Source of the DNA: Microbacterium profundi
GTDB taxonomy: Bacteria; Actinomycetota; Actinomycetes; Actinomycetales; Microbacteriaceae
Direction: 5' to 3'
Assembly: GCF_000763375.1 (NCBI RefSeq)
Contig: NZ_JPSY01000001.1
Location: 248,001 to 312,000 of the forward strand
Length of the DNA: 64,000 nt
Shown here one piece after another: positions 27,726-36,861 of this stretch. Under the pieces are notes generated by a model that saw only the letters and a program-made list of their open reading frames with translations, did not search any database and was not told the origin of the DNA. Numbering within the stretch: the stretch's first letter is position 1; each line of letters starts with the position of its first letter. Both the position numbers and the translations under genes were made by a program.

Positions 27726-28844
27726 TCAGCTGCCGGGCTGCGCGATGAACGCCTCGCCGACGCCGCTCAGCAGCACCGATGTCTCATCGATCGCGAAGGC
27801 GGCCGTTCCGACCGGAACAGCGAGCGCGACACCGTCGGCACCCGTGACACTGACTTCTCCCCCGGTCGAGAGCACCATCGCGGGGCCGGAGACCTCCATC
27901 GACAACGGCGTGCCCTCGAGCACGACGCGCCGCAATGCGAAATCCGGCACCTCGATCGGATAATCGGTAACCGCGTCGGCCGCAGGTGCCAGCACCGGCA
28001 CCTGGGCCGGGGTGGTGTCGAGCACCGACAGCAGTTCGGGCACATCGATGTGCTTCGGCGTCAGCCCGCCGCGCAGCACGTTGTCGCTCGCCGCCATGAT
28101 CTCGACGCCCAGGCCGGAGATGTAGGCGTGCAGGAGCCCCGCGCGCAGGAAGATCGCCTCGCCACGGCCGAGGACGAGGTAGTTCATCAGCAGCGCGACG
28201 ACCACACCGGGGTCGCCGGGGTATCGTCCGGCGATCGCTCGCACCGCCTCGAGTTCTGCGTCGAATTCATCGGACGATGCACCGGCGAGTGCGGCGATGA
28301 TCTCATCGACCTCGCGCTGCGCGTCGCCGGAGAGCAGCCAGCCGACAGCATCCCTCAACGCATCCTCATCGCTGCCGCCCTCGAGTCGCGAGCGCAGCGC
28401 GCGCACGCCGGACGACGCGCCCAGCGCATCCAGAAGTCGCAGCGTACCGGCGACGGGACGCAATCCTCCGAGCGCCTCGAAGCGGTCGCTGAGCGCGACG
28501 ATGAGCTCGGGCTTGTGGTTGGCGTCGCGGTAGTTGCGCGCGGGGTCGTCCGCGGCGAGGTCCCGCTCCTTGTCCCAACCGTCTCGTGCCTGGGTGATCG
28601 TGGGGTGCACCTGGATCGAAAGCGGATCAGCAGCGGCGAGCAGCTTCAGCAGATAGGGAAGAGTGCCCCCGGTGACCGCATCGAGCGTCGAGCCGCCTGC
28701 GACGTCCGCGGGGTCGCCGGCGTGGTCGCCGAACCAGACTTCGGCCTCCGCGACGCCGGTGGACTCGCGTCCCTCCAGGTCGGCGAGGAGGGATGTCGAC
28801 CCCCAGGCGTAGTCACGGGGTTCGTTCGACAGGCTCAGCAGCAT
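27726..28844 (-). CDS. manA: Mannose-6-phosphate isomerase, class I
   Basis: The 372-residue enzyme interconverts fructose-6-P and mannose-6-P, feeding GDP-mannose for glycan synthesis. Family motifs are NEPRDYAWGS at the start, EVWFGDHAGDP (~35-45), LSIQVHP (~76-81) and ANHKPELIVAL (~108-118), with zinc ligands Gln, His and Glu among them. The start ATG 28844 is supported by the N-terminal family match and by TACGCT six bases upstream (leaderless). It diverges from the Wzy-like genes. Confidence 0.95.
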   Translation of the reverse strand: MLLSLSNEPRDYAWGSTSLLADLEGRESTGVAEAEVWFGDHAGDPADVAGGSTLDAVTGGTLPYLLKLLAAADPLSIQVHPTITQARDGWDKERDLAADDPARNYRDANHKPELIVALSDRFEALGGLRPVAGTLRLLDALGASSGVRALRSRLEGGSDEDALRDAVGWLLSGDAQREVDEIIAALAGASSDEFDAELEAVRAIAGRYPGDPGVVVALLMNYLVLGRGEAIFLRAGLLHAYISGLGVEIMAASDNVLRGGLTPKHIDVPELLSVLDTTPAQVPVLAPAADAVTDYPIEVPDFALRRVVLEGTPLSMEVSGPAMVLSTGGEVSVTGADGVALAVPVGTAAFAIDETSVLLSGVGEAFIAQPGS

Positions 28845-28850
28845 GGCACC

Positions 28851-28856
28851 AGCGTA
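28851..28856 (-). promoter_or_regulatory. -10 box, leaderless promoter of manA
   Basis: Minus-strand TACGCT is followed by six bases (GGTGCC) and the manA ATG. It is nearly identical to the DUF3499 element (TACGCTGGCACAG). Confidence 0.55.
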
Positions 28857-28898
28857 GCGATCCGGACGTGGCACAGCAGGCGGCGGGCTTCGGCGCGG

Positions 28899-28904
28899 TA
28901 GCCT
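28899..28904 (+). promoter_or_regulatory. -10 box, leaderless promoter of the first Wzy-like gene
   Basis: TAGCCT is followed by seven bases (GAACCCG) and the ATG at 28912, with no Shine-Dalgarno sequence. Confidence 0.55.
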
Positions 28905-28911
28905 GAACCCG

Positions 28912-30333
28912 ATGGCGCAGTACACGAAGCATCCAGTGACAGCCCCGCCCACCGCGCCGGAGCGCGAGTCGACGGGGCATCTGCTGTTGCGCGGCTACGT
29001 CATCCTCGTTTTCGTCGCAGGTTTCGCACACACCGCCCTGTACAACCTCCTCGGCATGTACGGAGCCGGCGCGGTGATGATCGTGCTCACACTCGCCGCC
29101 CTCGCGATCGGCATTCCGATGATCGCGCGCGCCAGGCCACATCCGTTCCCCTGGCGGCGGCTGCCGTGGTCCGCGCTCGGGTACGTGGCGCTCGCGCTGG
29201 TGTCGGTGACGTGGTCCCAGTGGCGGCTCCCCACGGTCCTGACCTGGCTGCTGCTCGTCGCCGTCACCGTGAACGCGCTCCTGATCGCCCACGTCCTCAG
29301 CTGGCACGGGATCGTGCGAGCGCTCGCATCTGCGTTCAAATGGATTCTCGGGCTGTCCCTCGCTCTGGAACTCTGGGTGTCGCTGGTCGTGCGCGGGCCC
29401 CTGCTGCCGAACTTCCTCACGCTTCCCGATGATGACATCAATCCGCACTGGTACTGGGTGCGCGACAACCTGTTCGACGGCGGGCGCATCCAGGGCATCG
29501 TCGGCAATTCCAACATGCTCGCGATCATCAGCCTGTTCGCGATCGTCACGTTCGGTGTGCGCTTCGCGCTGCGCGCACGGTGGCGCACGACACTCGTGAT
29601 GTGGATGCTGGTCGCGGCGTACATGATGGTCCGCGCGTCGTCGGCGACGACGTACGTATGCGCACTCGCGGCGGGTGTCGTCCTCATGATCGCACTGCTC
29701 ATCCGCCGGGCCCGCACACCGGGGGCGCGCGCACGGATCTACGCGATCAGCGGTGGGGCTGTCGTCATCGTCGTGGCCGCCCTGATCGTGTTCCGCCGAC
29801 CGCTGTTCGAGATGCTCGGCCGCAGCGCAGACCTGACCGGACGCACCGACGTCATCTGGGCGAAGGTGCTGGAACGCGCAGCGACTCACCCCGTGATCGG
29901 CAACGGCTTCTCGAGCCCCTGGATCCCGACCGACCCGTCGTTCGACGGGTGGATCATCGATCAGGGCATCACCGTGTTCCACGCGCACAACATGTGGCTC
30001 GATGTGCTCATGCAGCTCGGCGCGGTGGGCGTGGTGCTCATGGCTGCGGCGTACTTCGGACTGCTCTGGCGCGCCTGGTTCTTCGCCGCCGATCGACCGC
30101 GATGGAATCTGCGCGCCGATCGACCGTACTCCCCTCTGACGCTGCTCCCTCTGCTGTTCACGGTCATCCTGCTCGTTCAGGGCCTCGCGGAGTCCACTCC
30201 GATCATGCTCTGGGGATGGCTGCTGCTGATCCTCTTCTCGTTCAAGATCAAGTCGGTTCCCCTGGTCGGCGTCGGGCTCAACGAGCAGTCCCGCGTGACC
30301 GAGCACGGCAGTACGGCGCGGCGGGTCCCGTGA
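28912..30333 (+). CDS. O-antigen ligase/polymerase-like membrane protein (Wzy_C), copy 1
   Basis: The 473-residue protein has about 10-12 transmembrane helices. It carries the Wzy_C/WaaL signature in an extracytoplasmic loop: LTGRTDVIWAKVLERAATHP, then IGNGF, and FHAHNMWLDVLMQLG with the essential-type His at HAHN. Such proteins polymerise or ligate lipid-linked repeat units outside the membrane. It is followed by a paralogue with a GTGA overlap. The substrate is unknown; context points to the surface polysaccharide made by the downstream locus. Confidence 0.88.
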   Translation: MAQYTKHPVTAPPTAPERESTGHLLLRGYVILVFVAGFAHTALYNLLGMYGAGAVMIVLTLAALAIGIPMIARARPHPFPWRRLPWSALGYVALALVSVTWSQWRLPTVLTWLLLVAVTVNALLIAHVLSWHGIVRALASAFKWILGLSLALELWVSLVVRGPLLPNFLTLPDDDINPHWYWVRDNLFDGGRIQGIVGNSNMLAIISLFAIVTFGVRFALRARWRTTLVMWMLVAAYMMVRASSATTYVCALAAGVVLMIALLIRRARTPGARARIYAISGGAVVIVVAALIVFRRPLFEMLGRSADLTGRTDVIWAKVLERAATHPVIGNGFSSPWIPTDPSFDGWIIDQGITVFHAHNMWLDVLMQLGAVGVVLMAAAYFGLLWRAWFFAADRPRWNLRADRPYSPLTLLPLLFTVILLVQGLAESTPIMLWGWLLLILFSFKIKSVPLVGVGLNEQSRVTEHGSTARRVP

Positions 30334-31631
30334 GCTCAGCGGCGGATCGGGTGAGCCGTCTGCTCGGCTCCGTCGAGATGGCGCGGGCGTACACGCTCGC
30401 GGCGCTCACCGCGACGTTCGCTTCATTCGCGATCGAGCAGATGACGTCGTCGACGACGTACGCGACGATCATCGTCATCCTGTGCGTGCTCGGCGTGGCG
30501 ATCCTCTTCGTGCGACGGGAGGAGCTGTCGCTGCTGCGGCTCGCGCCCTCGTCGCTGCTCGCGTTCCTCGCACTAGCGCTCGCGAGCCTGATCTGGACGA
30601 CGGATCGCTCCGACTCGCTCGTCGGATGGATCTGGACATTCGGATTCGCGGTGCTGGCGATCACGATCGGACATATCCGCGACACGCTGCAGACCGTGCG
30701 CGCGATCGGCGACACGCTGCGGGCGCTGCTGCTCGCCTCGCTCGCGGTGGAGATCCTCTCCGGCATCCTCCTCGACGTACCCATCTCGTTCCTCGCCGTC
30801 GAGGGGAATCTCGCGATCGGCGGGCCCATCCAGGGAATCTTCGGCACCCGCAACATGCTGGGCTTCATCGCGGTGATCGCGCTGATCACGTTCTTCATCG
30901 AATGGCGCACCCAATCGGTCATCGCGCCCATCGCGGTTCCGTCGATCGCGCTCGCCGGCTTCCTCGCGCTCGTGTCGGCGTCTCCGACGGTGCTGGTGCT
31001 GGCTGTCGCCGTCGGCGTCGTGACCGCGGCCCTGACGATCGTGCGGCACACGTCGGCGGCGCATCGCAATCTGGTGCAATGGATGCTGGGGGCACTGGCT
31101 GTCGCTTCGCTCGTCGTGGCTTTCGCGTTCCGGCATCCGATCATCGCCTGGATGGGCGCAGGGTCCGATTTCTCCATCCGGGCTGATCTGTGGAACAAGA
31201 TCCTCGACTTCGTGGCGATCAGACCTCTTCAGGGCTGGGGTTGGTTCGGTCCGTGGCAGCGAGGCGAGTATCCGTTCACATACATCAACTACCTGCTCAA
31301 CGACCAGCACCAGACGGCATTGAACGCCTTCTTCGACGTGCTGCTGCAGCTCGGCATCGCCGGCTTCCTGCTGTTCCTGATCCTGGGCGGCGTCGCATTG
31401 ATCAGGTCATGGCTGGTCGCCAGTGTGCGCCACTCGGTCGTCTACGCCTGGACGCCGCTCGTGCTCGTCACCCTCGCCGTCGATTCGATGTTCGAGAGCT
31501 TCACGCTCGCCGGAGCAGGCTGGTTCATGCTCGTGCTGTGCGCGCTGCGCGCAGGGCAGTCGAGGTCGTGGCGCGAGAACATCGACGCCGCGAACACGGG
31601 GGCTATCCCGACGCTGCGACCGCAGGAGTGA
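30330..31631 (+). CDS. O-antigen ligase/polymerase-like membrane protein (Wzy_C), copy 2
   Basis: The 433-residue protein starts at GTG 30330, which overlaps the previous stop by GTGA; open sequence upstream of it overlaps copy 1 in another frame and is discarded. It has about ten transmembrane helices and the same loop architecture: FSIRADLWNKILDFVAIRPLQG, GWGWFG, then DQHQTALNAFFDVLLQLG, where the conserved His is in DQHQTALN. The two polymerases differ enough to use different substrates. They converge on galE, seven bases away. Confidence 0.85.
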   Translation: MSSAADRVSRLLGSVEMARAYTLAALTATFASFAIEQMTSSTTYATIIVILCVLGVAILFVRREELSLLRLAPSSLLAFLALALASLIWTTDRSDSLVGWIWTFGFAVLAITIGHIRDTLQTVRAIGDTLRALLLASLAVEILSGILLDVPISFLAVEGNLAIGGPIQGIFGTRNMLGFIAVIALITFFIEWRTQSVIAPIAVPSIALAGFLALVSASPTVLVLAVAVGVVTAALTIVRHTSAAHRNLVQWMLGALAVASLVVAFAFRHPIIAWMGAGSDFSIRADLWNKILDFVAIRPLQGWGWFGPWQRGEYPFTYINYLLNDQHQTALNAFFDVLLQLGIAGFLLFLILGGVALIRSWLVASVRHSVVYAWTPLVLVTLAVDSMFESFTLAGAGWFMLVLCALRAGQSRSWRENIDAANTGAIPTLRPQE

Positions 31632-31638
31632 TGCGGCC

Positions 31639-32628
31639 TCAGCCCAACGTGTTGAGCTTCTCAGCCCACGCGAGCGCATCGCGCACGCCGTCGTCGACTG
31701 AGCGCTCTGATCGCCACCCCAGCACGGACGCAGCACGGGCGACGATCGCGTAGGCGCCAGCCTGATCGCCAGGGCGGCGATCGGCCTCGATGACCGGCAT
31801 CGGCTGATCGGTCACTCGCTCGAAGGCTGCGACAAGCTCCCGGACTGTGACTCCGTCTCCCGTACCGATGTTGATGACCTGGTAGGGGTCGGATGCTGTC
31901 GCGACCTCATCGAAGCGCTGGACGGCCGCCACATGGGCGAGCGCGAGATCCCATACATGGATGTAGTCGCGAAGCCCGGTACCGTCGCGCGTCTCCCAGT
32001 CGGTCCCGGTGATGGTGAAGGGCTCGCCTGCGGCGCGTGCCTGCATGATCCGCCCCAGCGCGTGCGACGGCGTCGGGTTCTGCAATCCGGTGCGCAGACG
32101 CGGATCGGCGCCGATCGGGTTGAAGTAGCGCAGCGATATGGCCCGCACATCTCCTGCCCTCGCCGCGTCAGCGAGGATGTTCTCGACCATGGCTTTCGAC
32201 GTCGCATAGGGGCTAGAGGGCGCGAGTGGGGCTGCCTCGTCGACGCCCTCTCCGCCTTCGCCGAAATACACCGCGGCAGAAGAGCTGAACACGACGCGGA
32301 CGATGCCGACTCTGCGAAGGTTGTTGAGCAAGATGACGGTCTTGCCGACGTTCGTGTCGTAATAGCCGAGTGGGTCCTCCATCGACTCCGGCACGACGAT
32401 CCGCGCGGCGCAGTGAACGACGACGTCGATGTCGGGGTGCTCGGCTGCGATCCGCTCGACCAGTGCACGATCCGCGATGTCGCCGACGTAGAGGTTGCGT
32501 CCTTCGCCGAACTCCGGGCGGCCGGTGGAAAGGTCGTCGAGAACAACTGTCTCGATGCCCGCTTCGATGCACGCCGTCGCGACAGTGGAGCCGATGTATC
32601 CGGCGCCGCCGGTGATAAGAGCCTTCAT
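31639..32628 (-). CDS. galE: UDP-glucose 4-epimerase
   Basis: The 329-residue SDR enzyme has the NAD motif TGGAGYIGS (6-14), catalytic S in FSSSAAVYF (~115-122), and Y141xxxK145 in SPYATSKAMVE. The C-terminal sugar-binding residues include RYFNPIGAD and RDYIHVWDLA. It supplies UDP-galactose, the substrate of the Glf encoded at 40.4-41.5 kb. The start ATG 32628 is the family start and has TACGAT eight bases upstream. It diverges from the GlfT2-type gene. Confidence 0.95.
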   Translation of the reverse strand: MKALITGGAGYIGSTVATACIEAGIETVVLDDLSTGRPEFGEGRNLYVGDIADRALVERIAAEHPDIDVVVHCAARIVVPESMEDPLGYYDTNVGKTVILLNNLRRVGIVRVVFSSSAAVYFGEGGEGVDEAAPLAPSSPYATSKAMVENILADAARAGDVRAISLRYFNPIGADPRLRTGLQNPTPSHALGRIMQARAAGEPFTITGTDWETRDGTGLRDYIHVWDLALAHVAAVQRFDEVATASDPYQVINIGTGDGVTVRELVAAFERVTDQPMPVIEADRRPGDQAGAYAIVARAASVLGWRSERSVDDGVRDALAWAEKLNTLG

Positions 32629-32636
32629 TGCGAGCA

Positions 32637-32642
32637 ATCGTA
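32637..32642 (-). promoter_or_regulatory. -10 box, near-leaderless promoter of galE
   Basis: Minus-strand TACGAT is followed by eight bases (TGCTCGCA) and the galE ATG. Confidence 0.5.
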
Positions 32643-32704
32643 GCCCGAACGTTCCTGGTACAGAGGGATGGGCGCGCTCTGCGGCGTTCCACATGACCGG
32701 AAGG

Positions 32705-32710
32705 TAGGCT
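32705..32710 (+). promoter_or_regulatory. -10 box before the GlfT2-type gene
   Basis: TAGGCT is followed by five bases (ACTCG) and GTG 32716, supporting this GTG as a leaderless start. Confidence 0.45.
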
Positions 32711-32715
32711 ACTCG

Positions 32716-34689
32716 GTGCCCGCTGAACAGCCGAGCGCCCACCCGGGCGGGGCGAAGCAATCCCCGGAGATCTCGCCCGTGACCCACGTCCTTCAGAACG
32801 TCGTCTTCCCCCTCGACCGCGACCCCGACCTCCTCCCGCTCTACGCCGATCCCGAGACCTGGTCCGTGATCGACGAGGAACCGGTCCGCGTCTCGAACCG
32901 CGCGCATCTGGGCAACATCCTCAGTCGACACAGCGCACGTATCGTCTCGGGTCGACGAGTCTCGCTCGGCACCTACTTCAACGCCTTCCCTGCCTCGTAC
33001 TGGCAGCACTGGACGAGCGTGCGCGAGGTACGGCTGACCGTGCGCACCAAGGGTCCTGCGACGATCCTGGTCTATCGTTCCAACGGCTCCGGAGTGCGCC
33101 AGCGCGTGGACACCAGAGAGGTAACGGGCGACGCGGAGACCTCGTTCGATCTTGCGTTGACGCAGTACAGCGACGGCGGCTGGATCTGGTTCGACGTCGT
33201 GGCCGACGAGAAGTCCGCCATCCTGGAAGGCGCCGAATGGACGACCGAACAGGAGCCGACACGCGTCGGCAAGGCTTCGCTCGGCATCACGACCTACAAC
33301 AAGCCGGATTACTGCGTCGAGACCCTCCAGTCGCTGGCGGCATCGCCCGACGCGCTGGAGTTCGTCGACCGGATCTTCCTCATCGATCAGGGAACGCAGC
33401 TCGTGGCGGAGCAGGAGGGCTACGACGAGGTCGCGGCTGAGCTAGGCGACACGCTTCAGGTCATCAGGCAGCCCAATCTCGGTGGCTCGGGCGGTTTCGC
33501 CCGTGCCATGCACGAGACCCTGCAGCGCCCGGAGAGCGACTTCGTGCAGCTGCTCGACGATGACGTGCGGCTCGAACCCGAGTCCGTGCGCCGCTCGATA
33601 GTCTTCGGTCGGTTCGCGACCAACCCCGTACTCGTGGGCGGTCACATGTTCGATCTGCTCGATCGACCCAAGCTCCATGGCTGGGCGGAAGTGCTCGACA
33701 AGGTTCCGTTCATGTGGCGCAACCTCTACCAGGAGAAGATGCCGCACGACTTCGGTGCATCGAACCTGCGCCAGTCGAAGCTGCTGCACATGCGCATGGA
33801 CGCGGACTACAACGGATGGTGGATGTGCCTCATCCCTCTGGACGCGATCCGCAAGGTCGGGCTCTCGTTGCCGGCGTTCATCAAATGGGACGACGCCGAG
33901 TTCTGCCTCCGCGCCGGTGAGGCAGGCTTTCCCACGGTCTCGATGCCGGGCGTCGCGCTCTGGCACGTGTCGTGGGTCAACAAGGACGACTCGATCGACT
34001 GGCAGGCGTACTTCCACGCGCGCAACCGCATCGTCGCGGGGCTGCTGCACTCGGAAGTTCCGCGTGGCGGCCGTCTGCTGAAGCACAGCCGCCGCGTCGA
34101 CCTCAAGCACCTCATGATGATGCAGTACTACCCCGTCGCCCTGCGTGCCCAGGCGCTGCGCGACGTGCTCTCTGGGCCCGCCCACATGCGCGAGAACCTG
34201 GCGACGGCGATGCCGCACGCCCGCTCTCTCGCCACCGAGTACGCCGAGACTGTGGTGCATCGCGATCCATCGACGGTGCTCCATTCACGACATGGGCGCC
34301 AGGTATACAAGCAGCTCTCGAAGAACGAGTTCGACAGCCCAAGCGGCATGCAGCTCCGGTGGTTCACGTTGAAGACCCTCGTCACGCACTGGCTGCACAC
34401 GCCTGATCCGGCGAACATCGCACAGCCCGAGGTCGAATTCGGCAAGGAGGATGCGCACTGGTGGCGGCTTCCTGCGTTCGACAGCGCACTGGTGAGCGCC
34501 GCTGACGGATCCGGCAAGAACATCTATACGCGCGACCGCAAGAAATACCGTCAGATGCTGCGTGAGACGATGCGCCTGCACGCCGAATTGAGGCGTCGCT
34601 GGCCCGAACTGCAGAAGCAATACCGACAGGCGTTGCCCGACCTCGTCTCCCCGGCATCCTGGCAGCAGATCTTCGAGGAGAAGGCATGA
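32716..34689 (+). CDS. glfT2: Galactofuranosyltransferase, GlfT2-like
   Basis: The protein is 657 residues from GTG 32716, or 636 from GTG 32779; the latter nearly equals the 637 of Mtb GlfT2. Recognisable GlfT2 segments are GTYFNAFPASYW (85-96), DGGWIWFDV, QPNLGGSGGF, the metal-binding DDD (281-283), DYNGWW, the catalytic FIKWDD (388-393) and WHVSW (H417). Mycobacterial GlfT2 is a bifunctional processive beta-1,5/1,6 Galf transferase that uses UDP-Galf at the inner membrane face. The next GT gene overlaps by ATGA. Family identity is seen directly; linkage specificity is inferred. Confidence 0.92.
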   Translation: MPAEQPSAHPGGAKQSPEISPVTHVLQNVVFPLDRDPDLLPLYADPETWSVIDEEPVRVSNRAHLGNILSRHSARIVSGRRVSLGTYFNAFPASYWQHWTSVREVRLTVRTKGPATILVYRSNGSGVRQRVDTREVTGDAETSFDLALTQYSDGGWIWFDVVADEKSAILEGAEWTTEQEPTRVGKASLGITTYNKPDYCVETLQSLAASPDALEFVDRIFLIDQGTQLVAEQEGYDEVAAELGDTLQVIRQPNLGGSGGFARAMHETLQRPESDFVQLLDDDVRLEPESVRRSIVFGRFATNPVLVGGHMFDLLDRPKLHGWAEVLDKVPFMWRNLYQEKMPHDFGASNLRQSKLLHMRMDADYNGWWMCLIPLDAIRKVGLSLPAFIKWDDAEFCLRAGEAGFPTVSMPGVALWHVSWVNKDDSIDWQAYFHARNRIVAGLLHSEVPRGGRLLKHSRRVDLKHLMMMQYYPVALRAQALRDVLSGPAHMRENLATAMPHARSLATEYAETVVHRDPSTVLHSRHGRQVYKQLSKNEFDSPSGMQLRWFTLKTLVTHWLHTPDPANIAQPEVEFGKEDAHWWRLPAFDSALVSAADGSGKNIYTRDRKKYRQMLRETMRLHAELRRRWPELQKQYRQALPDLVSPASWQQIFEEKA

Positions 34690-35648
34690 CCGCGGCCCCC
34701 GCTGCATTCGACCCCGCGTCGGCGACGATCGTCATCGTCACATACAACCGCTCGCATCTGCTCACCCGGCTACTCGAGAGCATCACGGCCATGGATCCGA
34801 AGCCCGGCAACGTCGTGATCATCGACAACGCATCGGCTGACGACACGACCGCAGTGGTCGACTCATTCCGCGAGCGCGTCGGCACGGAGATCGTGTACCG
34901 CAAGCTGGAGACCAACACCGGCGGATCCGGCGGGTTCAGTGAGGGCATGCGCACCGCGTACGAACTGGGTTCCGAGTGGATCTGGATGATGGACGACGAC
35001 GTCGAGGTGATCTCGGACGGCCTTGCCCGCATGGGCAAGTGGACCCCTCGTTTCAAGAGCATCCAGGGTCGCCGCTACGACTACGACGGCAGCGAGTTCT
35101 ACTGGCAGTACCGGATCGCCGAGCGGATGGGCATCCCCATCCCCTTCGCACCGGCCGGGTTCGATGCATCTGGCTACAAGGAGATGAACAGCGGATGCTT
35201 CGAGGGGATGTTCATCCACCGCTCGATCGTCACGCAGATCGGACTCCCCGATCACCGCTTCTTCATCTACTGGGATGATCAGATGTACGGCTGGCTCGCC
35301 TCCAGGCTGACCACCGCCGTGATCGTGAACGAGTTCGTGCTTCGCCGCACTCGCGAGATCAAGCAGTGGGACATGGGCGTGCGCCACATGAACGCCTCGA
35401 GCAACGCCTACCGGTACTACATCATGCGCAACCGCGCGTTCATCAAGAACTACTACCGCGAGCACGGCGTCTACAACCCTGTTCTCTTCGGCCTGGGCAC
35501 CACGGCGACGTTCTTCAAGGAGCTCATCCGACTGCTGTTCGTCGAGCGCACTGTTCGGGGTACGAGCAATCTTTTCCGTGGCATCCGTGATGGTGGCAAG
35601 ATCGGTCGCGACCGTACCTGGAAGCCCATGCCGGCATTGGAGAACTGA
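34686..35648 (+). CDS. Family 2 glycosyltransferase, GlfT1-like
   Basis: The 320-residue GT-A enzyme has IVIVTYNRSHLLTRLLESI at the start, TNTGGSGGF (~77-84), the metal-binding DDD at 103-105 (WMMDDDVEV), and an acceptor-site FIYWDDQMYGW. It lies directly after the GlfT2-type gene with a four-base overlap, so a role in priming the galactofuran chain, as Mtb GlfT1 does, is likely. Rhamnosyl or other GT2 activity cannot be excluded by sequence alone. Confidence 0.85.
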   Translation: MTAAPAAFDPASATIVIVTYNRSHLLTRLLESITAMDPKPGNVVIIDNASADDTTAVVDSFRERVGTEIVYRKLETNTGGSGGFSEGMRTAYELGSEWIWMMDDDVEVISDGLARMGKWTPRFKSIQGRRYDYDGSEFYWQYRIAERMGIPIPFAPAGFDASGYKEMNSGCFEGMFIHRSIVTQIGLPDHRFFIYWDDQMYGWLASRLTTAVIVNEFVLRRTREIKQWDMGVRHMNASSNAYRYYIMRNRAFIKNYYREHGVYNPVLFGLGTTATFFKELIRLLFVERTVRGTSNLFRGIRDGGKIGRDRTWKPMPALEN

Positions 35649-36250
35649 TGAGCGACGAGCAGCAGCCCCGAGCCGAGTGGATCTTCCCCGAGCCGAAGCA
35701 GAGCAACAAGGGTCGCATCTGGCTGATCGTGGGCTTGTCCGTCCTGGCGCTGGCCATCGTCGGCGCATTGCTGTTCTTCTTCCTACCGCGGGACGGCGAG
35801 GTATCACCGACACCGAGCCCGACTGCGACGAAGACTCCCACGCCGACACCCACATTCACGCCCACGCCCACGCCCACTGCCATCCCGACTGCCGACCCGA
35901 CTACGGCCCCTGAGCCCACGCCGCCGCCGGTGCCGGATCCCGACATCGCGACATTCGCTGCCCAGGTGCAGCCACGACTCGATGACGCCTCGACGGGGCT
36001 TTCGATCGCGGCCGGATCAAGCGGTCAGGACGCCGCTCAGGTCATCGAGACGCTCCAGCAGGATGCCGGACACCTGTCGGATGCGGCGGCTCCGAGTTCG
36101 ATCTCGTCGGCGTGGTACGAGGCTGTCGGACAGTACAGCGCGCGGCTCGGCGAGCTTCGCGGGGCGTTCGAGGGTGGCGGAGACACGCAGAGCGCCATGG
36201 GTGCCGCCACCGCCGCGCTGCAGGAGCTCCGCACGCTCGTCGGCGTCTGA
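35648..36250 (+). CDS. Single-pass membrane protein with Thr/Pro stalk
   Basis: The 200-residue protein has a ~22-residue cytosolic start, one transmembrane helix (~23-46), and a stalk of repeating Thr-Pro/Pro-Thr dipeptides (~52-97). A ~100-residue extracytoplasmic helical domain follows, with alternating Ala/Gln/Asp content. It shares one base with the GT stop (TGATG). The Thr/Pro stalk is typical of wall-spanning or O-mannosylated actinobacterial proteins. The domain is not recognised. The operon suggests a link to galactan assembly or attachment. Confidence 0.75.
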   Translation: MSDEQQPRAEWIFPEPKQSNKGRIWLIVGLSVLALAIVGALLFFFLPRDGEVSPTPSPTATKTPTPTPTFTPTPTPTAIPTADPTTAPEPTPPPVPDPDIATFAAQVQPRLDDASTGLSIAAGSSGQDAAQVIETLQQDAGHLSDAAAPSSISSAWYEAVGQYSARLGELRGAFEGGGDTQSAMGAATAALQELRTLVGV

Positions 36251-36276
36251 ATGTGACGCTCGTCGACGGCGCTTCA

Positions 36277-36861
36277 TCACTCGTCGCCGTCGACTGACCA
36301 GGGCTCGAGACCTGCAGAGCCGCACTCGATCCCTGGGACGACAACGGGGTCCCCACCTGGTAGCTCGCAGATGGTCAGTGGCGGCACCGGCAAGCTCTTC
36401 GGCGAGGTCAATGCATCGCCTGACTCCGCGACAGAGCCCTGACTCTGGGGGTTGCCACCGGATGACTGGAACTCGATGTCAACGCGCAACGCGCCTTCCT
36501 GCCACAGCTGAGTGCACGCAGCCAGAATGCGTTCCTGCGAGTCGTCTCCCGCAGCAACGGTGATCTCGATCCCTTCGACCGGATCCCCCGCATCCACGAG
36601 GATGATCCCGTCGGCGCACAGCGCTGTCGCCTCTGCGACGACCGTCGGCGCCGGCGATGCCGTGAAAGTCTGCGACATGAACACACCCAGCACGGCAACG
36701 GCGCCGATCGAGAGCACGCCGGCGCCGCCCAGCACCAGCCTCCGCGCGCGACGTCCCCGCACCGCTTCGGCTGTCAGCCCGCTGTCAGCCCGCACCTGAC
36801 GCAGCAGCTCCGCCCTCAACCGCCCGCGGTATTCCGGATCGATCCGTTCGTCGTGCGACAT
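36277..36861 (-). CDS. Anti-sigma-factor-like membrane protein
   Basis: The 194-residue protein has a short cytosolic helical N-terminus (1-40), one transmembrane helix (~42-63) and an extracytoplasmic domain with three or four Cys residues (ATALCADG, ILAACTQL, TICELPGG, GIECGS) that could form disulfides. The cytosolic part lacks the HxxxCxxC zinc motif of ZAS anti-sigmas. The ATG at 36861 overlaps the sigma gene stop (ATGA), so pairing is inferred from context. Open sequence upstream of 36861 overlaps the sigma gene and is not used. Confidence 0.7.
   Translation of the reverse strand: MSHDERIDPEYRGRLRAELLRQVRADSGLTAEAVRGRRARRLVLGGAGVLSIGAVAVLGVFMSQTFTASPAPTVVAEATALCADGIILVDAGDPVEGIEITVAAGDDSQERILAACTQLWQEGALRVDIEFQSSGGNPQSQGSVAESGDALTSPKSLPVPPLTICELPGGDPVVVPGIECGSAGLEPWSVDGDE

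Noticed and set aside
29580..30329. Upstream extension of the second Wzy-like frame
   Set aside because: It is a frame-shifted shadow of the first polymerase; the GTG at 30330 gives the normal protein.
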